Of a DNA stretch of 64,000 nt, positions 47,930-60,168 are shown piece by piece; position 1 is the stretch's first letter; each line of letters starts with the position of its first letter. The position numbers were made by a program, and so were the translations under genes. The stretch covers positions 23,312,001 through 23,376,000 of the forward strand of contig OX637295.1 in the NCBI GenBank assembly GCA_951799445.1, in the 5' to 3' direction. This stretch comes from Pseudisothecium myosuroides. Taxonomy: Eukaryota > Streptophyta > Bryopsida > Hypnales > Lembophyllaceae. The notes below the pieces were generated by a model. The model was not told the origin of the DNA. It did not search any database and saw nothing but the letters and a program-made list of their open reading frames with translations.

Positions 47930-48837
47930 GCTCATTTAATGACTTGGTGGCCCTACAATTCGTATATAGGTATGGAATAAAGTCTAATATTAGACATGTA
48001 GGATGACAATAAGATATTATAAAATAAGTTAGAAAAAGTCCCAATGGGACCACAAGAGAGAGATTAAGAGAATTACTAGTTTACTAGAACAAAGTGTGAA
48101 TTGTGTATAGGGGGGTAGAGTCTTGAAGTAGGAGAGATAGGAGCTCAAGGATCACCCAACCTTAATTGTGGAGTTAGTAGTCAAGCTGATTTGACCTAGT
48201 TTGATCAAGGGGATTTTAAAAGTTATTTTGATTTCAAACTCCATAATTGACTAAATAGATACTAGGGCCTTAAGTAGATGTTTAGTAGAGTTTATAAGAC
48301 CCAATCATGTCTTTCCATTAGTTTGATTCTTAGTATAATCTAAAAATAATTAGAGTAGTAGAAGTCAACGGTGGAGACTCAAAAACATTATAAAAAATTA
48401 ATAAAAAATTGAAAACTATAAAAATAGTAGAAAAATAAAGGAGTGAGGACTAGACTGATGAAAGAAGATACAAAGACAACAAGCTAAAATTTCAATTACT
48501 TTTGTAAATTCTTTATTTGAGCGGTATGGAAAAAATCAAGAAAATCAACAAAGGTGGAGCAAGATGGATACTAGTGTACTACGACAAAATCACCATCATA
48601 ATAAAAGAGGATGGAACCATGGTTTCGACAACAATAGTGGTATATGCTTAAATCTGCATTTTATTTTTTTATTTTTTGAAGAAATAGGAATTAGAATTAA
48701 GAATTAACCAATTAAGTCAGTCTTTAGGAGTCTATTGAAAATCAACTTTGAATTCAGAATCAAGTAACATTTCAACATGAACAATCATGTTGCATTCTAT
48801 TGAATTTTTTTTCAAAAATACAACACATGTTCAACCA
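47930..48837. other. AT-rich DNA, no gene seen
   Basis: No coding or repeat structure is recognisable. Confidence 0.4.
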
Positions 48838-49136
48838 CATTAGAAGAATTTTGAGGCCTCCAAGAGATTGCGAGTTATCTGGCCCTGGGAACTCTGGGAA
48901 CACCCTAGGAACAGTAATCTGACGTGGTCACACGAGTGTCACATCAGAAAATAATTTAAAAAATAGTTTTTTAATATTTTTTTTCAAATACTTTTTAAGA
49001 AAAATAGATTTTAATTTTAATTTTAATTTTTTTTAAATTAATTAATTAATTTTTTATTATTTTAATATTCTAACTGTTCCCAACTACGGGAACAGACCTG
49101 AAACGGGCTCTTGGAGGCCTCAAATTTCTTCTAATG
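48838..49136. mobile_element. CATTAGA-ended MITE, copy 2 (299 bp)
   Basis: The left end CATTAGAAGAATTTTGAGGC and the right-end complement CATTAGAAGAAATTTGAGGC agree, extended by CTCCAAGAG on both sides. The core is AT-rich (TTAATTAATTAATTAA). It shares layout and outermost bases with 36396-36768. No certain target duplication is visible. Confidence 0.72.
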
Positions 49137-49518
49137 ATTTTGCCAATGTAATTGGAATCACGTAAGAGTTATCTTACTATAACATTAATATCATGAAAAT
49201 TATTTTACTATAATATTATAGCATATACAATTGCCTTCCTAAGGATTGTTTTTGTTTTTGTTTTTGATAATGAAGCATTATGTATTCATAAAGATGATCT
49301 TTGCTATTTTTTTTCTAGATTTTGATAATAAATCAAGATTTGTATATGAAGATGATCTATAGTAGTTTCTAATTTTTAAATATTATTTTTGATACTAATT
49401 ATGCAATATATATATATATATAAAGATCTACAGTTTTTTATTTTTAAGGGATTTTTTTTGGTAATAATGTAATGTGCACATAACCACAAGTACTAGATAT
49501 TTTCCTTGGAATTTTTAA

Positions 49519-50420
49519 CCCCTAAAGGCCCAAGGTCTTTTTTCTGCCAAAAAACACTGAAAACTGCCATTTCTATAGCAAAAAGCAAAAAAATATTAAA
49601 ATTGTTTTTTTTCACATCTAACCGTAGGATCTTACACCTAATTGGTATGAGAATGTGTGGGAAAAATTTCAGAATTTTTGACTGCACAGATTGCAAGATA
49701 TCTGCGTTTAAAGTGGAAAAAACAAGTTTTTCAGCACATTGCGGGACCAGATTTTTTGACTTTAAACATTTTTAACTTAAAATTTTTGCGCTATAGCATT
49801 TTGAGCTTTAAATCTTTATAGTGGAGAATTGAGTTGAGAGTCTAGGGGAAAAAAAAAGTTCAAAAAAACTTAATTATCATTCTTAAAAAAATTGTTAAGT
49901 AAAAGTAGATACAAGATAGAAGGAAAATCTAAAATATTCATATATTTTAGATGGAAATAAAATGCACTAATCCCAATGGTGAGATTGTTCTAGCAAGTAA
50001 ACTAAATCATTCCCAAAAAAAAAATTGAAAAATTACAAAAATTGCATTCCGAAATGAATCCTACAAGTTATTTTTTTCAAAAAGATGCTCTAACTGCCAG
50101 AAAAACAAGAGTGTCCATAACTTCCTCATAACAAATCCAAATGAAATGAATCAAAGCTTGTCAGATAGACAAAAATATAATCTATGAGGAAAAAAAAATT
50201 AAATTTTTTTTTTTTTTTGCTGCCCCCCGTCTCCACGCATTCCAAGAAATGGCATAACTTCTTGCTCAAAGGTCTGATTTCAAATTTTTTTTTCTGCCAC
50301 GTACCTCTCTCAATTCTTCATGTTCACAAAAAGTTTCAAAAAATCAGGAGAAAATTTCAGCCCGTAGGTACCTGCCCGAAAACGCATTTGTCCCCCGAAG
50401 GGACAACGGGCTTTTAGGGA
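49519..50420 (-). mobile_element. TTAA piggyBac-like non-autonomous element 6 (902 bp)
   Basis: The left end CCCCTAAAGGCCCAAGGTC follows TTAA (49515-49518). The right end GGGCTTTTAGGGA is followed by TTGA, a one-base-decayed TTAA. It has the same orientation as element 2 and shares most internal blocks with it. Confidence 0.82.
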
Positions 50421-50424
50421 TTGA

Positions 50425-51043
50425 GTCTAAAATTAATATAAATGAAGGGTTCATTAGACAATTTAGATTATTACATACAAACCACTTCAAGAGTGAATGC
50501 AATTTATAAAATACTTAAAAAATTTTAATATAACACAAACTTATGAAAAGAAGTTACAACATTTGTAGACCTTCAAGAACATAATTTTTAATCTAGTATT
50601 TTTCTATTCTAATACTCTTTACTTTTTGAGAACAATGTTTAATGGTATATTCTTGAACATAATATAGAGTGATATTTTTTAAACCAATATTAGTACTTCT
50701 GATATGTTTTGGACTTTTGGTATAGTCAAAACATGTATCCAAAGAACAAATACAACAAAGGCTCTTCATGTAATTAAAATACAATTTTTTCATGTTAACA
50801 TGTTTGTTATTTGATGTGATTTAGGTATATGAAAAAAAACATTTGAATTTTTTTACTTTTAAGCATTATAATAAATAAATAAGAATTTAAGTTATAATAA
50901 TGGATTGTTTTTTACTATATCATATCTTTATTCTATTATATGTATTTTTTTGAATGAATTCCTTTTTTTATTAGATAATGGTTGCTTATTCCATCTTTAA
51001 AAAAGCTAAAGTGCTGATTTTCAAGCTAATAGTTGAGCTTGAG
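50425..51043. other. AT-rich DNA, no gene seen
   Basis: Nothing recognisable. Confidence 0.4.
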
Positions 51044-51047
51044 TTAA

Positions 51048-51969
51048 CCCCTAAAGGACCAACATGCTATTTTAGCATCATAGCAATTTTGGGCAGGTAC
51101 GTGTGACTAGAAATTTTTATATTTTAGGCTAAAATTCTAGTAGAAGGTGGAGACGAGGAATATCTTTCATATACACTAAATTTCATAACATTTGGAAATA
51201 GGAGTCAAAAGTTATGGCCTAATATGTTGTATGTTTCTCAACTCGGGTAGTCCGGACAGATAAAGAAAATCACTTTTTTCAAAAACAAAAATTTGAAATC
51301 GGTTTTCTAGAGTTATATATATGTGGAAAGCTTTGAATCATTCCATTTCGATCAATGAGTCAAAAGTTATGAGGAATTTTAGTTTTCAGGCAAGTATGGA
51401 TTTTCTACTCTAAAATAAACTTTGAAGTCATTTATTTCATTCAAATTTCAATGTTTTTGGAGAAAAATAAAATTTTAGGATGTAGATTGTTTATTACAAC
51501 AATACAACCATTGGGATTGGCATTTTTCAATTCCATAATTAACTTCTTAACAATTTAGTGTTTTGAACTATTCTCTACTTCTTTCTACTTACTATTTTTT
51601 TTTTGTATGTTGTATAATTCCAAATGATTTGAAATTTTTCAAGCATGTAGACAAATTGCCCTGCAGAATGAATTCAAAGAGTAACTACCATTTTGGATAT
51701 TTTTTCATACAAATGTGACCTTGTGAAGTATAGCTGCACAAATTTTTGCAAGGCCAAAAAAAGGATTTTTCTCAATTCAAACGTTAATATCTTGCAATCA
51801 ATGTGGTGGATATTTCTAAAAAAAATTCCACATCTTTTCAAACCAGCGTACTACAAGATCCTATAATTACATATGTCCAAAAATAATTGTTTTCCAAAAT
51901 TTGTTACTTGTGCTCAAAATGGCAGTTTTCGAGCATTATGGGAAAAACATAGTCAAGGAACTTAAGGGG
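51048..51969 (+). mobile_element. TTAA piggyBac-like non-autonomous element 7, divergent subfamily (922 bp)
   Basis: It begins CCCCTAAAGGACCAACATGC and ends GGAACTTAAGGGG, with TTAA on both sides (51044-51047 and 51970-51973). The interior differs from elements 2-4 and 6 but keeps the order of blocks (GGGCAGGTACGTG near the left, ATCTTGCAATCAATGTGGTG near the right). The half copy at 32733 is its closest relative here. Confidence 0.85.
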
Positions 51970-51973
51970 TTAA

Positions 51974-52533
51974 GAATTTATGTTTCATTGTTAAAAAAAT
52001 CAAGAAGCCAACATCATGCTCAAATACTAGTAGAAATTGACCTCTGTTTCATAGCACTTGTTTAAAATTGGACAATTTGAAAAAAATAAAAGTACAAATT
52101 TTCTTTGTCTTATCCTTTTTTGGTCCATTTGAGTGTGACTTTAACCCACTAGTAGTTTGAGTCCTTGGGAGCACTTCTAGATAATTATAGAAGCTTTTAA
52201 AAGACTACAAAAGGTTCTACAAAGTATTAATAAGAGGACTATCAAGGTATCTGAAAGTTTTTTTGAATGTTTGTAGTAGCATGCCACATTTTTTTGTTTC
52301 TATTGTTTGAATGATGTGGAAAATGTCCAATTGTATAGCAACTCAAACATCGAGTCATAGAAGTTGTTTAATTGTGCACTGAGAGATTTATCTTGTCTTG
52401 TATATCAAAATCAACGTCAAATACTTTTAATGTGATACAATCATATATATTTAGGCTTGGTTTGGGGAATTGTATTGTTTCCAAAAAAAAACTATCTCAA
52501 TGTAGAACACAAATCAAAAAGATTAATTAGCAT
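51974..52533. other. AT-rich DNA, no gene seen
   Basis: No recognisable feature. Pieces of the Tc1-like remnant may begin here, but I cannot place them. Confidence 0.3.
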
Positions 52534-53152
52534 TTGCTCATAAACACCGCCATTGAACAGAAGAAGATTAAAGCAAGGTTAGCTGGACTAATGAATCATC
52601 ATTTGAGCTTGAAAAGAATTCTTGATGGATTAAAGTATGGTGGAAGGTATATGAAAAATATGCACAAAATTGTCTTAGCTCCTAATTTATACATTTGTAA
52701 TGGTTTGGGGTGCCTTTACAAGTTTTGACAAAAGTCCTTCAATCATCATGCTTCAAGGTGAAAGAATTGCAACTGATTTTGTTTATAACGTCCATGAGGG
52801 CACACTGAACCTATTCTATCTCATACATGATCAACCATGACCTCATGCTAATAAAAGATGGCACCCCAATCCATCACGTTAAATTTTTAGAGAAGTAGAG
52901 ACAAGCTCATGCTATGGAGAAGTGACATTGGCTTCGTAATTCTTTTGATCCAAATTCAAGAGAATGTTTGGAAGATAGTCAAAGATTTGTTGAAACACCA
53001 CATTAGGCTAAAGAACAAGCAAGGAATGATACAAACAATTCAAATGATATGAGATCAAATATCTCCTCAACAATTGCAAAGGCTCATTTCAAATAAGTCC
53101 AATTGAATGCAAGCTATCAATTCAACAAAAGGTGGCAACAGTAGATGGAAGA
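52534..53152 (+). pseudogene. Decayed Tc1/mariner-type transposase
   Basis: Read on the plus strand over several stops and shifts, Tc1-family blocks appear in order. They are IVLAPNLYICNGLGCLYKF (near 52670, matching the VWG/CF strand); ERIATDFVYNVHEGTLNLFY (near 52770); LIKDGTPIHHVKFLEK (near 52850, the QDGAPIHxAK block with the second catalytic Asp); SFDPNS then ENVWKIVKDLLKHHIR (near 52960, the SPDLNPIENxW block); and QLQRLIS then STKGGNSRWK (near 53140). The protein cannot be made as written. It ends about 230 bp from the duplicated gene unit. No TIRs were located. Confidence 0.75.
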
Positions 53153-53398
53153 TAGTGTACACAAAACATCCAAATTGTTGTATGATTTTGAAAATCACAT
53201 GAATACATTTGTTATCGTCCACTTCTGAGTATGCTAGAGCTTCCTGAAGTTAATAAACTTTATGTTGAAATCTGACTGCAACTAAAATTCGTAAGATAAT
53301 AGGACCGGACTGTCCATCGAGAAGCTGAGGAGTGCGGAAGGACGTCGCAGGGAACTCAGCATAAACCCCACTCGGGATTCTAGACAAGCAAAGAGGCT

Positions 53399-56300
53399 CT
53401 ACCAAGACGTGTCGTTGGCTCTCCGGGGGGATCCAGGGAAAACTGGAATGCCGGCATCTGTAATTTTTTTGATTTCGATCATTTCCTTGCATTTCCTGTG
53501 AAAGAAGAAACCAGCAGCAGATAATAGAAGTAGCCCTGCAATGCCAACCACCACTCCTATGCCTATTGCTTTTCGTAAAGCAGGTGTTTTATCCTTGCTC
53601 TTACAGACACCGCAGCAGCTCAGCTGTGAGAGGCTCGTGATGTCATATTCTGAACTGCTTGAACATACGATATTGGCGTTTGATAAAGAAGAGTTGCACG
53701 CAGCTCGAGTCTGCAGGTCAACATTAAAGATATATAAAATTTCAAAGGAAAGGTAGTCACAAGAAATGACATTTGCATAACATTTTCGACAAGGGCTGCA
53801 AACACCTTCGGCCAAACTCCTAGTTCAAGGAAGAATTGGGGTATCCAACTGAAGATGGGTTGTTCTGTGTTTGCCTGGCAGTCACATCCTCTCACAATCG
53901 TGAATTTCGTTAATTGGCGCAATTCTGGGCATCAAAACCGCTGCCCTATTCATCTGCACAAAGTTCTAGAAACTAGGACAAATATAGATTTATGCTATGT
54001 AAAATTTCAACAATTACACATAAAATAAGATGAACAAACCCAGGAGGCATGATAAGCACCTGGTTGAGGCAAGTAGGAGTGTTGAGGTCTCTGGACGCAT
54101 TGAAATTAATCTCAGGATTTGATCTTGATACCACGGCACCTTCAATTGCTTTCTCATCAATATTGTGAACCTGACGAAGCTTAGTCTTGAATAGGTTTAT
54201 ACCCACAACTCCCAGAAGCTCCCTGTTGTCGCTGAAAGCTGTCAAAAACTACCGAAGTAAGAAAGACCACACTAAGTTGCCAAGTCGGTTCATGCTTTTG
54301 AGCGCAATACACAAGTGTCCTTTAAATTTGTCCAAATTTTCTTTTCTATCAATACATACAATGTTCTTCCCTGAGTCTGGGGATCAAACATTTGTCCCCA
54401 CCTGAATTAAAATCTCCACAACTTATGATCAATCGAATTGATCATTTTCAAACGAAATATCCTTTGGCCCGTCAAGGGTTAACCCTTAAAATTAATGAGA
54501 CAAACATGAAGATGAATAGCATGTCTTAGAAAATGATGTCGCAAACTTTGGATCACATACCAGCCTTGCTCAGAGTGAACGTCTGGTTATCCACCGCGAG
54601 ATAATCCAAAAACTGAGTGCTGTAGTCAATTTTATCACCCACGACACTAGAATGAATGTTTGCCAGGAATGAATAGAATGCTTGCAAGGCCAGCAACGGA
54701 TTCTGAGAAGCGATTTCTTCCAGGGTCTCAAAATATCCTCGAGCATCACAAAATGGCTGGCTGAAGTTACTTGGAATGACGGTAGAATTCGAGGGCGGGT
54801 ACATATACACAAACAGATTCATGTTGTTCTGTTTGATCAAGTCCCATGGTAATGGAGAGTCTCTCGTAGCATCCACAAATTTGCCATCTGTGATGACTAG
54901 TATCACCTGTCAGAAATTAGAACGTTAAAAATCCAAAACTCTGAATCATACACAACCCTCTCCTGTTGCATTCATCGCCACACGGAGCATTGCAGTTGGG
55001 AAAAGAGGAAGGTCTACAGTCATACCCCCATCCTTCCACTCACTCGCTAAGAGGCTTAGAACTTCAAGACATGACAATCGTGATCTACTTTGGAGGAGAG
55101 AATTATGTACAAGATAACCAAACAAGGACCGTTAGGCCCGAGTTGATAACCTTTTTCTCCAAACTAGATCAGACCAAGACGGTCAAAATGTGTTTATGAC
55201 TCTAAATTAACCTCCCTCTTTCCACCACCATTGCGCCATGTGACAATGAAAGTGATAAAAGAGGGTTATATCTGATACCTGACTTCACTTGACTTAACTT
55301 GGAACTCTTCAGTCCAAACTGGTTATGTAGCGCATGTAGTTGAGAACCAAATAACTGCGAATCATTGAAATATTGAGGATGGGCGAGGAGAAGTGCAGAC
55401 CTTGAGGTAATCGTTTGTGATGTCTACGTTACTTCCTACATTTGCAATTGCTACGTTGATGGCATTGGTAGCATTAGATGCAGAATCTACGTTGGTGGCC
55501 GGGTTCTGTTTTGACGCGTCAAGATCAGTCATGAAATTCCCAAACTCAGGGTGGGTAGTTTGGTTTGTCACTCTCACCTGCACGCACATTGTCAAGAGTA
55601 TTGCACATGAGCCAAAATCAAATACAATACTCAACAATTGGCTATGTTAACTGAAGAAGCCCTGTCCCATCCATACACCTACAAAAGTATCAAGAGGCTA
55701 TTATAACTTATTTCATATTATGGACTAGGGCGCAATTTTTGACTAGCAAAAAACAATGCACACTTATGATAAGAAAATTTGGAACTCATGCAGATCACAA
55801 TCTTTAGAAGTATTGTGGTCCACAGCAATTGCACATAAATGTACAGACAAAAACACCGTGCATAAGAACATACTCAAAATTTACTCAAACTTCCTCACTT
55901 CATGGTCATATATTCATTATTTTAGCAAATTTCCATGTCAAAATGACATGTTCAAGTTCTAATGTTCTTAGAGGAGCTTTGAATCAGAGTTCAAAAATCT
56001 TGGACAACTAAAGATCTAGTTCTAGATGGGTATCCAAAAACATAAAGACACGTGCCCTAAATACTAGACTCTCCTCATCATTCAAAACCAATTAAGTGCA
56101 TCCGGAACTAAAAACTCTTGGCATTCTAGCTTTGAAAAGAGCACATGAAGCTACTTTTGTTCTCCATCTTGTGGTTTAGAGAACCCTTGAGCCCATGGGA
56201 CTGGCCATAATCATTGTTTTGACAAATTTTGCTTTGCCAAAATGTGTGGTCTAGTACTAAAAAGTTAGAGTTTTCAAATACTCAAGTGGGTAACCATTTA

Positions 56301-59300
56301 GTTGCCCACTTAAAACCTAAACCCTACAACTAAAACCCTTGAGCTCAAGTCTAAGACTTGCAAAGGTCTAGTTCCAAACAAACGTTTTGAAACTTCTTAT
56401 TTACATAGGCAACCTAAACTTGTATCTCTCCAAATGTGCCATTACATGGAAATTTGACCCAAATAACAAGTACGACATTCTTCATTGTAGTTGTAGCTTG
56501 TGTAGATAAAATATAATCCTCACTCCCATTGTTCCAGAGCCAACAAAAAGGAAATAACAAAGTCTGAGACAGGTGGTTAATAGTGGTTAATAGTACTTAC
56601 TGCTCTGTCGGAGAGTGCTTCCACTGTTACATGATCAAATAAGAAGATGTTAACATAATCATCCTCAGTGGCAGTATTCAAGAAAGCCTTTGTAATTTCA
56701 AACGCTCCTCCTAAGCGGTTGTCACCGCCTGTGCCTGAATATGTCGTGGTCATTGTGGACCCTCGGTCTATAAGTATCATAACAACCTTCTTCACTTTTG
56801 TTGATGTCAAATACCTGAATTAAGAATGAGTAGTTGTACCATGATTACCACCACCCTAAAATGATCCTTCCCAATTGATGCAAATTAAAATGTAGGGACT
56901 AAGGTAGAGGATGACACAACCACAAGGGATGTAATCTTGTTGCCTATATTAATTGACTCATACTATCAACAACTCATTTATTCATAACCCTCTCCTTTCA
57001 CTTTCATAACTAAGCACAGTCACCTAGTTTAATGGGGGAGACAAAAACCCTCACCATTGGCAGCGAGGGTGTCACCCTTGGAGTGAATGCCACTTGAGGC
57101 TTGGTCACTCTATTACTTCTTGAAGCAACAACAACAACTCTACCTTCACTTTCATTGTTGTTGCACAATAGGGTTGGATTGTGGAAGAGTGGTTTAGAAT
57201 AATACCTCCATCTTTGAGAGAGAAATAGGTATTAAAGATTTGAATGTCTTAATCTAGTTAGGAGGAGAGGGTTATGGCTAATAACCGACACAAGTCTAAT
57301 GGCCCTTTAACAAGACTAAGCAAAATGTCTATGGCCACTAATCTTTGGATGGAAATAGGTATTTTGCTATCAAACTTATAATGATCTAAAACCTTTCACT
57401 TTGAAGTTGCATAAGAAATTCATATATAGTGACCCAAAAAAAAATGATCTCAAGTGAGTTCAACCCTTGCATGCAAAACGATCCCTCCAAAGCTGTCTAC
57501 AGTGATCCCCAAATGCAGCACATTCCTCCATATTGGTTAAAAGCTTAAAGCAACGCACATAGTATTTCTACCTTCACAGAGTGTGAAATGAGGCATTATC
57601 ACATGGAATGAGTGAATTTGATTGGGGGCTGTTGATTCAGGAGTTGCGGTGTCTTCCTGGGGACTTACCATGGTCGAGTTCGACAATCATAGCTGCCGCA
57701 GAGGGCTTCATCCTGCACATGACATTATCCCATATTCCGATTCAGAACTTCTAGAACTTAATAGAGGATACTAAATCATTAGGAACAGCAAGTCCTCTAT
57801 ATATACACTTTAATTGATTGGTTTATTAGCAAGTGGCGTAAGCATGACTTGGCTCAATGTCTATGACCACTGGTTTTTGAATGGGAATAGGATTGTCTAT
57901 TGTCACGTACTTAATGTGGTCTACAATCTCCCACTTTGAAATTCGTGCTCAGGATTTCTCGTCACCAAAGTGATCTCTCCACAGCAACACAAATCTCTGA
58001 AAAAAACCTAAACCCTACATGTGCTAAAATGCATACAGTGAAAAAGTATCCTTTGTCTTACACTGTCGTGCCACTCAAAAATGACGCCACCTAGGGGAAC
58101 AATTTCAGCATGGGTTTTCTACAAACATTACCGCTCCTGGAAAAATCCGAGTGGTGCCATCCACGGATCCGAAAAACACCCGAGAGAAGTCAGTGTTGTT
58201 GGAGAGAGTGCTGAAGAAGGGGTCCAAATTCCTCTGAACACAAATTCCTTCTAACTGTCTCTCACTGATACTGTAGCGGTCCAGTCCAGCAACACTGCAT
58301 CAAGATTGCGATTCAAAAACAAAAAGAGTAAAAGTAAATTATGAACTGAGATTGAGGTCCTCCTCACTCAACTATTCAGAGCGCATTCTGTATCACATTA
58401 GGGGTGTTAGAACATCCCGCAGAAGAGAACAATTTCAGAATCACACTATAAGACTCTAAATTAGGAATAACTTATTTCTGTGAGGCAAGGAGAATCACAC
58501 ATTGTGCCCACAAACCTACAAATTGGGTTTAACGAGGTTTGACAGACTCCATTGACACAAACAGACTAGATAAGTACTGGTGAAGTTACAAACTAACCGT
58601 AGAAAACTTCGGGAGAAGTCAAAGGATCTCCGTGAGCAGTTGTTCTTACAATTGGAGTTCTTCAGAACCTCCTGGCACCCATAGCCGGAAAATTGCTCTC
58701 TGGTAGCGAACTGGGGGCATGAAAGGCGGCTACAGGATGAGGTCGCATTACAGTTACTCAGCAAAGCTGCACTTCCCATCAGAAGAACAATTCAACGCCA
58801 CAACTTCAAACCAACTATTTGCCCAACTTAAACCCTAATTTCTGGACAACTCACATGCTTTAGGTCAGCAACTATAGAGGACCCGCGTTGCAGACGCGGC
58901 CTTCTGTAGGGTATCAAAGGCAACAAAAGTTCTATCTGACATCTAGAAGACCTTGGCGTATTCATAAAACCAAAGGTGGTCGATGAGATCCCTCAAAATC
59001 ACAGTATGCAATAGAGCTCTGCTTCATCTTACAGTGTTTTCAACCCTATTTCAAAACAAAACAAAAACAATCAATAACGAACCCCAAAAGAAGCTTTCCA
59101 GAAACTACAAATTCAATTAGGATCACCAATTTCTGGAATTCTTTTCGATTGACCCCTCCATTTGTACCGACCCAGTGTCAGCAGCTCACAATTCCAGAAT
59201 ATCTCTACAGGGTCTAGAGATTTTCTAGCGTGGGTTAGCTAGGGATCCATACCACAAGAATTCTTCGCATTCGATTCGACTTGCGTCACGAGGCGCCGAA

Positions 59301-59433
59301 CATTGAGTTCTGTTTGATTCAGAAGCTGCTCCGCACGCTGCGCTGCAGTTCCCCCCGACTCTTGGGCGACAATATGCTCCACAAAAACGCCGAAACAGAC
59401 TACTAGCATCAGTATTCGACCTGGCAGCTCCAT
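53399..59433 (-). CDS. VWA-Cache domain type I membrane protein, alpha2delta-like (copy B, 11 exons)
   Basis: Deduced exons on the minus strand: 59433-59253, 58766-58598, 58294-58132, 57712-57669, 56814-56601, 55577-55401, exon 7 ending 54952, 54906-54561, 54401-54360, 54238-54060, 53710-53399. All exons other than 7 have exactly the copy A lengths. Exon 7 has two possible starts. The acceptor equivalent to copy A (start 55046) breaks the frame because this copy is one base shorter there; an acceptor eight bases on (TGAG, start 55038) restores it and gives 637 residues. Signal peptide, VWA with DRGSTM in place of the MIDAS DxSxS, ITDG, Cache, Cys-rich stalk, transmembrane helix and tail are all kept. 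The first and last exons retain start and stop, so the gene may be functional. It is similar enough to A to be a recent or gene-converted paralogue. Confidence 0.82.
55725..56254. mobile_element. About 530-bp insertion in intron 5 of copy B
   Basis: The matching intron of copy A passes from GTTACCCACTTGA almost directly to TATGAAATAAGTTA; copy B carries extra DNA in between. Its ends are imperfect inverted repeats: CTAGGGCGCAATTTTTGAC on the plus strand at the left, and the complement of CTAGACCACACATTTTGGC at the right. No coding capacity and no certain target duplication. Confidence 0.6.
58867..59044. other. 178-bp segment in intron 1 of copy B absent from copy A
   Basis: Copy A reads GAAATAGG followed directly by GACCTAAAG. 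In copy B those blocks are separated by 178 bp containing a small GC-rich hairpin (CCGCGT, five-base loop, ACGCGG). It could be an insertion in B or a deletion in A. No TIRs were seen. Confidence 0.55.
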
Positions 59434-60168
59434 GTCTTGCTCAACTCTCTGCCACCACCCTCAACCTCGTAACAATCTGCCAACACTCGGCGATGGCAAA
59501 CATCGACGAACACAAAGTTAGGGTTTCTGATTCAGAACTGTCGGTACACAAGCACCTGACCACGGACATGTCAGGATTCGATCATGCCTTGACAGGCCCA
59601 CTAGCTTATTTCCACTACATTCTTCCATGTGCACAATCGGTCAGTACATCTGGAGAACCGAACACCTACCAATGTTTTGAGACTGTCGGTAATTAAGCAC
59701 ACCAAATCGCTCAATTACAATCCACGTACGTAAACACAACACTGGCGGGATGTGTCGTTCTACCAAGCAAATCTGGCAGGCTGCAGCGTGAAAATAGCGA
59801 TGAGATGACATTCATAGGCCAGATTAGTGACGATAGATATCTGCTCGAGCAGTGTCCAGACATCCAGGAAAAACTAAAGCTTACTCCTTACGCTCCAAGG
59901 TCTGCAAATTGCTTGGCACACTGATATATGAACTCAAGCTCCGACGTCTTCCAGTGTGGATTAAGTATTCAGGTCCGATGCGCTGGAGTGGGCCTTCTGA
60001 ATTACGTAGGAGATGGTGCAGGGAGATGTCTGTGGTGAGCTAAGAGTGGGATTTATTATCCGCCAACTGCTGGCCTACCGACAAGCAACTGTCACACAGT
60101 ACCCACAAAGGATGATTGCACGGTGACCAACGTACCTGTCCTTTGACCTACATAAAATACACAAAATC

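Larger units (their letters stand above)
53380..60057 (-). repeat. Right arm of the large inverted gene duplication (copy B unit)
   Basis: Inverse counterpart of 2840-9117 (see that entry). It is about 0.4 kb longer, mainly because of extra DNA in introns 1 and 5. The end points are approximate. Confidence 0.85.
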
